Below, one piece after another: positions 18,932 to 25,956 of a DNA stretch of 25,956 nucleotides (position 1 is the first letter of the stretch; the number at the start of each line of letters is the position of its first letter). The stretch is taken from contig JBBHKE010003299.1 in the NCBI GenBank assembly GCA_037447655.1, positions 126,001 to 151,956 of the forward strand, written 5' to 3'. A program made the position numbers and the translations under genes. The notes beneath the pieces were generated by a model, which searched no databases, had not been told where the DNA came from, and was given only the letters and a program-made list of their open reading frames with translations. The DNA is from Zygnema cylindricum (Eukaryota > Streptophyta > Zygnematophyceae > Zygnematales > Zygnemataceae).

Positions 18932-19857
18932 ATAGTGCCCGGTTTCTTACAAAAATGACATAAACCTTTGGGAGCCCTTGGTTCAAACTCGTCCGCCTGT
19001 TTTTTCTGCTCCCTACCCCCATAGTTTCCGACTGGTTTTCGGGAATCCCTGTTCCTCCAATCAGTCGCTGTTGCCAAGGCTTGGCCACTCTTTCCTCCCC
19101 TTCGGATCTCAATTGTATTCTCTTGAACGAGAATCATCCCTACCACTGAGTTCCATGTCCACCTTGAGTCAGGCAAGTCCTGCACACGGTAAACTATGTT
19201 CACGAACTCATCAGGTAACTTCATCAGTAAACAGTTAACCTTTTCTTTTTCACTAAAATCTTTTCCCGCACTCTCTAGCTCCATGAAGAGTGTAGCAAGC
19301 TCATTGCAAAAATCCAACATATTTCCCCCTTTGTATACATACTCCTTAACTTTCTGATCAGCCAACTGTTGTTGCTGAATCGTACCACTTCCGTACATCT
19401 CTATGAGAGCCATCCAAAGATCGGATGCCCTTTCTACCTGCAAATGAGGACATGCAAGTCCTTGAGTGAGATGGCGTAGGATGAAGTGTTTTGCCGCCAT
19501 ATTGTTGAAGTCCTAGGTTTCAGTATCATTCTCCTCATTCCTCGGAATAGGTGACATGAAAATCGAACCAGTTGCTATTGGTGTGGTCGTCTCCTTCTCC
19601 TTTCTTTTGTCCACCACCTCTCCTTCTTTTGTTTCCTCCGTTGAAGGTGGATCCTCTTTCCTGGTGAATCTGGTTCCTCCAAACCTAGGAGGAATTCCAA
19701 GACTTGATGGACGCCCCAACCGTCCACTCACTATCCCCCAAAACCTTTTTTCGCATAGAGCTCCTATCATCATACTTTCCCAGTATATGAAGCCAGTTCC
19801 ATTAAAGATTGGTACCCTAGAGGGTGGGCCCATAACCTGTAACTCTGAGACCTCCAT
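18910..19857 (-). pseudogene. gag: Copia gag, element 2
   Basis: The frame is open from ATG 19857, which lies inside the 5' LTR (MEVSELQV), and runs through a second in-frame ATG at 19833 inside the primer site (MGPPSRVPIFNGTGFIYWES). Element 1's 5' LTR has lost the outer ATG, so either could be the real start. One TAG (19515-19513) interrupts it before MAAKHFILRHLTQGLACPHL. The capsid-like part continues (IEMYGSGTIQQQQLADQKV, LLMKLPDEFVNIVYRVQDLP) to the basic linker and zinc knuckle CHFCKKPG, where a one-base loss sends the frame to a stop at 18910. Gag would form the virus-like particle and bind the RNA. Confidence 0.92.
19823..19837 (-). promoter_or_regulatory. Primer binding site, half-tRNA(iMet) type
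   Basis: On the minus strand the base after the LTR end (TTACA) begins GGTTATGGGCCCACC. This complements 15 of 15 bases of the plant initiator tRNA-Met anticodon arm as I remember it, starting two bases 3' of the anticodon loop's AUA. The ATG at 19833-19831 is the complement of the CAU anticodon and also the inner gag start. Confidence 0.85.
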
Positions 19858-20888
19858 AAGTCCTCATAGTAGACAGCTTCTAAGAAGCCTCTAGGATAAT
19901 CCTGACCCCTTTGTGTTTCAGCAAAAATAACTGCCACCCTGGTAGACGAAAACCCTCACCACTTGCACCCGTGTGAAGGCAAGACTCCCTTGAGTCGATA
20001 GCAAAAAGAATCTCTGAATTTGCTCCCTTGAGCAGTAAGTTATGGAGGGTCAAAGTTGACCTTTTGTACAGAAGCTCTTTGGGAGAGAGGGTCCTATCTT
20101 CTAAATTTTTCTAAGTCGTATCTCTCTCACAGACTCTATCTACTGATGTATGGAACCAATCAGAATAGATTTCCGTACGCAAAAGTACAGCTGTCGGTGT
20201 ACTTTAGGTACGGACATTGTACGACATGGCCTAAATGTCGACACATGTCATATCCGGATTCGGTGCCATAATCTCCGAAGATTCCACGATCCAACGTAAT
20301 TTCGCCACGCGTCATCCGATGTGGCAATGACCACAAACCGCCGAAATCTTCCTCCGCGATCTCGGCGCTAATTGCGGACGTCCGATTAGAATCTAATTTA
20401 ATCGTAGCCGTAATAAATACATGCGCGGTATTTGTTTTACTTACGAAACAAATGCGCGGTATTGATTTTTATTCCGTACCGTAATCCGTACTTTATATAT
20501 TACCGGATCTATGTATCCCGTAATCTATTATAGTTAAATGAATTATCGTACTTATACATATTTAATTAATTATCAAACTATATACTACGTAACATTAATC
20601 CTAAACTTAACGGTTAAGGCTACCGGCTATTTCCTGTCTGCCGGCCGGTAGGTACAAGGATCAATTCCTGTCGCCGGCACATACATTTTAAATAAATAAA
20701 CCTTAACTAATATAAATTTCCCGTAAACCTCAGGATAGCCTAGGTAGCCATGGCTCTAGCTTCCTCTCCAATTTCTCAGTGACTGCGACAAGTTTGAGAG
20801 TTTGGAGAGAGAAGTTAGAGATAGACTGCCTCGGCTTCTTTATTTCTTTTCAGACCTAGAAAATACTTTAAATCCATTAGTTTCTACA
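19838..20888 (-). repeat. 5' LTR of copia element 2
   Basis: This 1051-bp LTR begins TGTAGAAACTAATGG at 20888 on the minus strand and ends GAGTTACA at 19838. Its first 448 bp match the truncated 3' LTR. It is the same family as element 1's LTRs but differs more in the U3 part around 20640-20720. It carries the ATG at 19857-19855 that opens the gag frame 20 bases before the LTR end. Confidence 0.92.
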
Positions 20889-21522
20889 TTACTCTCAGGC
20901 GAAGTAATTAACTGCGAGACCATTAAAAAATATATATATTGTTGGCTCGTCCAATAAGTATTTTTAAAGTCCTATGTAAGTCCCCCCCCTTTTAGAATAA
21001 AGTGTTGAAAGGAGTGTTAATCGGCATTGGTATTACCCGGTTTGAAACCATGTATAGTTCGTTTATTCATGGAGAAGTTGGGCATTAGCATCGATGACTT
21101 TATTATTAACGAAAATTTGTACAAGGATTGGCAATGTTAAGAGGCTCCCCTCCTCCCTTTTTGATATTACATTTTTCATACAGTTATGCTCCTTCACATT
21201 CAAGTATTTTGTGATCAGCCGACATGCACACTTGATCTCTCTTAATCTCTAAATATCATTTTTATCGTGGATATCTTTCGTATGGTTGATCATCAACAGT
21301 CTCCTAGTCCCTTTGATGCCATTTAATGTTTTTCCACTTCCTGTTTCAATTCCTCTTTCTCTTTATCTCCGCTCCACCTATCGACCTACAATCTACTCTC
21401 GAGTATGTCAATGTCGCAAAACGCTCATGTCTTTACTTGTGTGGATTTCAATCTACACTTAAATATTTGCCCAGTAGATTTAAAGTTTACCAGCCGTGAT
21501 TAACTCGATTGTAAATTACATC
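20889..21522. other. Spacer, no gene seen
   Basis: AT-rich sequence with short runs (for example TATATATA near 20932 and a C run near 20984). I recognise no coding motif. It may include older parts of the copia remnant that follows at 21523. Confidence 0.5.
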
Positions 21523-21780
21523 ACCGGTTATTGCTTCTCCTTTGGTGGAGCAGCCATTTCACAAAGTTATTTGAAACAATTATCTTCTAGCGTTGGTTTC
21601 TACCGAAGCAAAATACATTTCGAATTAAAAAGCCATTAGTTTCAATTTTCGCTCAGCAATCTCCATAGCTTCAACATCAAGGAAACAATGGAGCTTAACA
21701 ATTCTTCAAAGTAGTGTTCAATAGAAACGCACCAAATGTATGAATATCCACCATCATTCCACCAAAGATCGCATTCATCA
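21523..21780 (+). pseudogene. Decayed copia RNase H remnant
   Basis: Three blocks of a copia RNase H occur in the right order and spacing but in different frames: TGYCFSFGGAAIS (21523-21561), LLALVSTEAKYIS (about 21584-21622, matching the STEAEY motif with its catalytic Glu), and YPPSFHQRSHSS (21745-21780, resembling the NPxFHxRxKHI block). Stops and shifts lie between them, and the CDNQ block is not clear. The wording is closer to the common plant GYCFSFGGAAIS type than to elements 1 and 2, so it is a different copia lineage. A minus-strand open frame across it (21842-21642) is a shadow. Confidence 0.6.
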
Positions 21781-22027
21781 TGACACTGGTCCTGTAGTGT
21801 GAACATTTTTTTTGCCAAATTTATAAACTTTTCGCGCTGCACACGTGTCTGATATCCATTTGGATGTTATCAATCGAAAGGCGAAATCCTTACCTTTTTT
21901 TTTTGTTCTTACCTTTCCATCCAGATCGTCATATCACTATTGAAATCCGACAAGTGCGCACATAGAAAAGTTTTTAAGTGGCAAAAATAACATCAACTCT
22001 ATAAGGGATTCACCGCGTTAGTGACAT

Positions 22028-22308
22028 TGTCGAGCGTGACTGAAAAACATAAGAGAAGGGCACCCAGCCCGGAGTCGTCAGCATGGGAGTCCCGCAAATA
22101 ACCCCCAAATGCGAGTGCTTCCCACAAAAAATGATCATGCCCACGGCTGTCCACATCTCTTACTTAGATATGCAAGCAAAATAGGGGAGACATCCGGACA
22201 AGGAATAAGAAGGAGTGCATGGGGAGGCAAAACGAATCCCCTCCCCCTTCTTTTCCCACACCTGGCCGGGGAAAGGATTTGGGGTCTCGATAGTTGGCTG
22301 ATATCCCA
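22028..22308 (-). repeat. Copy 1 of a 281-bp repeat (gypsy LTR block)
   Basis: The block is collinear and the same length as 23473-23753, roughly 92% identical by eye. On the minus strand it begins TGGGATATC and ends GCTCGACA (TG...CA). A purine-rich stretch precedes it on that strand (AGAGGAAGCAAAT). Flanks of the two copies differ. It may be an LTR of a second, tandem or deleted copy of the gypsy element, or a fragment of a longer LTR. Confidence 0.7.
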
Positions 22309-23472
22309 ATTTGCTTCCTCTACGCGAAGTCGATTGCACTTGTTCCCTCAAAACCCACAGTCTTGATCTAGGGGGTTTCAGTTTACTCCGGGAGGGTCAC
22401 TCCAAAGCAAAGAGAACTCAAAATGAAGACACAAATGCACTACAACGTATAAATATATATAGGTAACAGGATGGGCTTTCCTGATTTAACAATATCACCT
22501 TGTCTAAGGATATAGAATAAAAGAAAGACAATGCGAAATATAGCGAAGGAAGCTTAACATACCCCAGCAATAAACGATGATAACGAAAGAAAGGCGATCC
22601 CTCTCCTGATAGTATCTTAAATAGGTATGGTGCTCCTTCAACCTCCGGTGTCCCGCAACTTGGAACCGACAAGACTCTTCTCGGTTCCAAACAGGAAAAA
22701 GTCCAAAAATCACCCAAAAAGCAGATAGTGCCAACTACCCACCCGGACTGTGATTCCCGCAAAAGACAGATCGAAAACCAAGATGGCAATAGAGTCAAAC
22801 AAACAAAGATTCTTCAAAAGAAGGTTTGTTGGAATTTCGGAGAGTTTCACACGAGACGTCTCCTTCGACCCCAAGTGCCTTATACATCAAAAGTTTGTCC
22901 AAATCACAGGCCCAAAAGTCAAAGTTGTGCTACTAACCAATCAGCGGCAAGCAAGTGTAATTGAACAGACATATGACAAATTAATCCATACTGCACTCAG
23001 GGCAAAAAGTTATGCTTCTGACTCCGGCAATATCCGGGATCGGAAGTAATTATGTAGTCCACTATTATAAGACAAAGTACTGAAAATAACGCGGAAGTGC
23101 CAGACTTTAACCTAAGGTAATTAATGGACCGAGAGTCAGCTCAACTTGAACTGAATTTCTACAGATAGCTAACAGGATAATCTAGACGACAATCCGGAAA
23201 GTTACATGGCGATCTATAATGTACCCTCTAAAAGGGCTCGTGACAACTGATCCCATGTAACGGACTTGTAATCTTTGAGGCACAATAACTTGGTCGTCTG
23301 GCCTCCGTTATGCGCGAAGTAAAGTGCATTCCGCTCAGTTTAGAGAATCCAAAGAGCTAATCCAGCTTGGTGCACTCACTCCTCTGTACTCTGGGGACCG
23401 TACAATGGAGAAAAGGCCCGGAAATCCTTAAGGATATAAAGGTGTGCCTGAAAAGCACACGAGCTTGACAGC
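22309..23472. other. 1164 bp between the two repeat copies, no gene assigned
   Basis: Plus- and minus-strand open frames of about 100-126 codons exist (22750-23049 plus, 22798-22418 minus), but none has a recognisable motif. On the minus strand a TATA-like TATATATTTATA lies near 22450 and a TTTATATCC near 23440, so parts could be LTR U3/R sequence or an untranslated leader. No primer site could be placed next to 23472. Confidence 0.45.
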
Positions 23473-23753
23473 TGTCGAGCGTGCCTGAAAAACATAAGAG
23501 AAGGGCACCCAGCCCGGAGTCGTCAGCATGGGAGTCCCGCAAATAACCCCCAAATGCGAGTGCTTCCCACAGAAAATGATCATGCCCACGGCTGCCCACA
23601 TCCTTTCTTTAGATATGCGTGCAAAAGAGGGGAGACACACGGACAAGGAATAGGGAGGAGTGTATGGGGAGGCAAAAGGAATCCCCTCCCCATTCCATTC
23701 CCACACCAGGCCGAGGAAAGGGTTTGGGGTCTCGGTAGTTGGATGATATCCCA
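23473..23753 (-). repeat. Copy 2 of the 281-bp repeat; candidate 3' LTR of the right gypsy
   Basis: On the minus strand it starts TGGGATATC directly after a polypurine tract and ends GCTCGACA. Its position after the polyprotein stop codon and polypurine tract is that of a 3' LTR. The inner end rests on this context and on the start of similarity to copy 1. The outer end rests only on loss of similarity plus the CA, so a longer LTR remains possible, and no TATA box is visible inside. Confidence 0.7.
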
Positions 23754-23766
23754 ATTTCCCCCCCTC
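23754..23766 (-). promoter_or_regulatory. Polypurine tract of the right gypsy
   Basis: On the minus strand the polyprotein stop TAA (23769-23767) is followed at once by GAGGGGGGGAAAT and then the candidate LTR start TGGGATATC. This is the expected plus-strand priming tract. Confidence 0.75.
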
Positions 23767-23999
23767 TTAGTCAACCGTGACTAAGACATAACAATACGCG
23801 CCCCCTTCGCAGTTCCCACAGAATCAAGAGTTGGAGGGTAGAGAGCGTGGCTCCCAAGAGGATGGGAGACAGGCTGAATGCCAACACTAACCACAATGAT
23901 TGCAGACCAATATGTCGTGCAGCTGGGGGGACAGATTGCAAGCTGGTGAACAGGAAGGAGGATCGGCAAAGTAAGTTAAGTGGAAAGTGGGTTCGTCCT
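23767..23999 (-). pseudogene. PHD-finger-like C-terminus of the gypsy polyprotein
   Basis: In the frame that follows the integrase C-terminus by a one-base shift near 24015, the minus strand reads a cysteine/histidine pattern: CSPAC, about 12 residues, CNHC, CWHSAC, about 17 residues, FCGNC. Its key positions run from about 23952 to 23809. The order C-C-C-C-H-C-C-C and the LVCNHC...CWHSACL...FCGNC layout fit a C4HC3 PHD zinc finger, a fold that usually binds histone tails. Two stops (in the CNHC-CWHS gap and before FCGNC) show decay, and the first pair is C-X3-C instead of the usual C-X2-C. The frame ends at TAA 23769-23767, immediately before the polypurine tract. A histone-binding role in target choice is inference. 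Confidence 0.6.
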
Positions 24000-25220
24000 C
24001 CAGTCCGTAAAGATGGCAACCGCCACATTTATCTGATTCTCTTTAATTATCTGACAATCCTTTCTCTCCAATGTAAGAACCCCTTTATTGGAAACTTTGA
24101 CCACTTTTAAAATTACTCGCCCGGCAGAAATATCCAGCGTCTCCTTCTTCTGTTGCATCCGATATACAAAGTCCCACGGCATAAATCGTCGCTGAGGTGG
24201 CACATAATTCCCGCTCCGGTGATGAGAATACCACAAGTGATCTCGGTGTTGAGCCGCCTGCAAATTCCCCATGGCGAGAGGCATCTCTCGGTGAAATATC
24301 TTGGCTCTGCTAGAAATCAGGTTTTCAACTGTTCCTTTGTCATCCATCTCCGGATAGACCATCGCTTGGGCCGATGCAGCCCTGGGCAAGATGGGAAGCC
24401 ATCCAAATAGAATGAAATAAGGGTTGTATGAGTGCAGAGAAGCCTACCTGCTGAATTTGTAGCCTATAGCAATCCAAGGCACCCTTCTGTCCCACTCCCC
24501 TAAATCTTATTTAACCGCATATTTCCGTAGTGACCACTTCACTCTTTGTACGCACCTTTTGGCCAAATCGTCGGCTTGCGGGTGGTCACGACTAGTCAGC
24601 CGATGATCGACTAGGCATTTTTCCAACAGGTTGGAAAATTCTCCGGCAAATTCGGAGCCTTGGTCAGTTAGAACTTCCACGGGCGCCCCAAATTGTGCTA
24701 AAAAGCTTTGCAAAAAGGCAAGTGTCATGGGCTTCGACTCCTTCCGGAGCAAAACCACCAATTCGATCCACTTGGAAAAATGTTCTATTTTGACAACACG
24801 AAGCGATTCCCCCGCCGGCTGGTCGGCAGAGGTCCCAAAAGATCTAAAGACCACCGATAAAGCATCCTCCGGATTGGAAGCGAAGGGAGTTCAGTTACGC
24901 ATTTCTTGTCAAAAGCTACCTTTACCCAATCGCGAAGGAGCAAGTCTGTACAATTCTGTTTACTTGGGTTTGCAACCCGTGCCACCAATAAGAGCCCACG
25001 ACTAGGGAAGTGGTCCGCTTTTGCCCGAAATGTCCACATTGCTGATGGAGATTGTAAATCAGAGTTTCTCGGTCTGAGGGGGGAAGAACCAATTTCCTCG
25101 TGCCGTCTGACCATTTATGGAGGAGAATGCCTCTGTCCCAATCATACGCAGCCATCCGGGTTTGCACTCGAGATAATTGGATTCCAGTCAAGTGGGGAAG
25201 AGGCGACCCTTTCTAGATAG
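23976..25220 (-). pseudogene. Gypsy integrase, broken
   Basis: Read in several frames. 25191-24922 has the zinc domain HQQCGHFGQKRTTSLVVGSY with WWHGL and the first C; the second C is lost at a one-base shift. 25114-24785 has WSLDLLGPLPTSRRGNRFVL with the first catalytic Asp. 24854-24507 has KIEHFSKWIELV and LTDQGSEFAGEF with the second Asp, but the usual Glu is Lys (HPQADDLAKRCVQ, where the family has ...ER). After stops near 24504 and 24449, 24389-23976 has the C-terminal domain: RRFMPWDFVYRMQQ, LDISAGRVILKVVKV, GVLTLERKD. This last part is the small barrel domain common to gypsy integrases. The enzyme cannot be active. Confidence 0.88.
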
Positions 25221-25956
25221 ATTTGACAGAATCGGGGTCGTTCCAGATATCATTCCGTCCGACCCCTATGGGCGCCTGAACCTCTACGTCGGCCGAAAAG
25301 GTTGACAGTTCCCCCCCATATTGGGGAAGCCAAATAAAAGCGGAGGATGCCCGGATGAGTCCCAGACTGTCTTCAAAGTCCTCATCATGCTGGGCCTTTG
25401 CAGAATCCATGGTGGAGGGATCAGGATTGCGACCAAGTCCGTCCGCATTCCCATTGATTTCACCTGCCCTATGAACAATGTCAAAATCATATTCTTGCAT
25501 GATAAGAACCCATCTGGTGATTTTGCCATTTAACTTACTATTTTCCATGATCCATTTCAGGGGTTGGTGATCCGTAATCAGTATGAAATGGACTCCGTAC
25601 AAATAAGGTCGAAAATACTCGATTGCCCAAACCGCTGCGGGTATCTCTCTGTGGTAACTGCTATAATTTCCTTCTACCCTGTTGTTGCTCCGGTTGCCGT
25701 ACGCCATCACATATTCAGCTCCGACATCATCAACTTGAGCCAAAAGCGCTCCCAATCCAAACCTGCTCGAATCAGTGTAAATGAGGAAAGGCCTCTGGTG
25801 ATCAAGCATCCGGAGAACAGGTTGTTTCTTCAAAGCATCCTTCAAGAACTAGAAGGCGATCAATTGTTATTCGGCCCACTGCCATTCTTGGTCCTTCCGC
25901 AATAGCTGGTTGAGGGGCTGAGCGTAACTACTGAACTCGGGGATAAACCGCCGGTA
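25213..25956 (-). pseudogene. pol: Gypsy RT C-terminus and RNase H
   Basis: From the right edge, YRRFIPEFSSYAQPLNQLLR is the end of the RT thumb; two stops follow (TAA 25869-25867, TAG 25851-25849). The frame is then open 25845-25213 with a complete gypsy RNase H: FLIYTDSSRFGLGALLAQ with the first Asp, NYSSYHREIPAAVWAIEYFR with the Glu, LITDHQPLKWIMENSKLNGK, and HRAGEINGNADGLGRNP near the end. A spacer of about 60 residues leads to a stop at 25213, with the integrase N-terminus next. The methionine at 25845 is internal. Catalytic residues of RNase H look intact; upstream stops show the copy is dead. Confidence 0.9.

Larger units (their letters stand above)
15035..20888 (-). mobile_element. 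Copia element 2: Ty1/copia retrotransposon, 3' LTR truncated
   Basis: Same family as element 1, opposite orientation. Minus-strand order is 5' LTR (20888-19838), primer site, gag, protease, integrase, RT, RNase H, polypurine tract, and 448 bp of 3' LTR ending at about 15035. Proteins are close to element 1 (only scattered differences through the RT block). The frame is better kept: stops at 19513, 18479, 18473 and 15991, and five one-base shifts, most at homopolymer runs. The right flank begins TTACT; no partner target duplication can be tested because the other end is missing. Confidence 0.94.
23473..25956 (-). mobile_element. Ty3/gypsy element, 3' portion (runs off the right edge)
   Basis: Minus-strand order from the right edge is RT end, RNase H, integrase (zinc domain, core, C-terminal domain), a PHD-finger-like tail, stop codon, polypurine tract, candidate LTR. 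RT-RNase H-integrase is the Ty3/gypsy order. The coding part is broken by several stops and shifts, and the catalytic Glu of integrase is replaced. It is a different lineage from the left gypsy: protein wording differs, and no chromodomain was recognised. The 5' half and 5' LTR lie outside the window, so target duplications cannot be tested. Confidence 0.88.

Noticed and set aside
21642-21842. Minus-strand open frame with tryptophan-rich sequence, considered as a host exon
   Set aside because: The plus strand of the same bases carries decayed copia RNase H blocks in order, so the minus frame is a shadow.
22750-23049. 99-codon plus-strand open frame between the 281-bp repeats
   Set aside because: No motif recognised and a competing frame (22728-22964) overlaps it; not enough to call a gene.
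23787-23793. TGTTATG on the minus strand as the start of the right gypsy LTR
   Set aside because: Many gypsy LTRs begin this way and a G-rich tract precedes it, but the polyprotein frame runs through it to TAA at 23769, and a better polypurine tract lies just before TGGGATATC at 23753. It remains an alternative boundary.

Overview
This window reads as repeat-dense intergenic DNA from a plant nuclear genome. The evidence is the wording of the mobile-element proteins: Ty1/copia and Ty3/gypsy polyproteins with land-plant/streptophyte-type reverse transcriptase, integrase and RNase H motifs. The gypsy polyprotein at the right edge looks more like those of non-flowering streptophytes, but that is an impression and I cannot name a species. 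I found no intact host gene, rRNA, canonical tRNA gene or CRISPR array. Almost everything recognisable is transposable-element material in various states of decay.

Layout. (1) 1-505: diverged minus-strand fragment of the same LTR family as the two copia elements below. (2) 515-909: two tandem 198-bp units with tRNA-like A and B boxes (SINE-like). (3) About 1007-3276, minus: wrecked Ty3/gypsy element (gag, zinc knuckles, protease, RT) whose RT catalytic core is deleted. (4) 3277-6406: no recognisable gene; the right half is CpG-containing DNA with short perfect hairpins and a 54-bp tandem duplication. (5) 6412-13822, plus: complete but dead copia element ('element 1') with both LTRs and a perfect 5-bp target duplication TGTTT. 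Its 5' LTR is interrupted by an 853-bp solo LTR (TGTTG...CAACA) with its own target duplication GTAAG. (6) 13828-15034: unannotated spacer. (7) 15035-20888, minus: second copy of the copia family ('element 2'), better preserved in its coding part, with the outer 603 bp of its 3' LTR missing. (8) 20889-22027: spacer with a decayed copia RNase H remnant. (9) 22028-25956, minus: part of a different Ty3/gypsy element (RT end, RNase H, integrase and a PHD-finger-like tail, then polypurine tract and candidate LTR), plus a second copy of that LTR block 1.2 kb further left.

The most interesting observation is in the copia family. The base after the LTR, fixed independently by the target duplication of element 1, begins GGTTATGGG(C/T)CCACC. 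This is complementary to the anticodon arm of initiator tRNA-Met, not to its 3' end, which is the half-tRNA primer arrangement known from Drosophila copia. The gag ATG lies inside that primer site, and in element 2 the frame is already open from an ATG inside the LTR. The second is the PHD-finger-like C-terminus of the right-hand gypsy polyprotein, directly followed by stop codon, polypurine tract and LTR.
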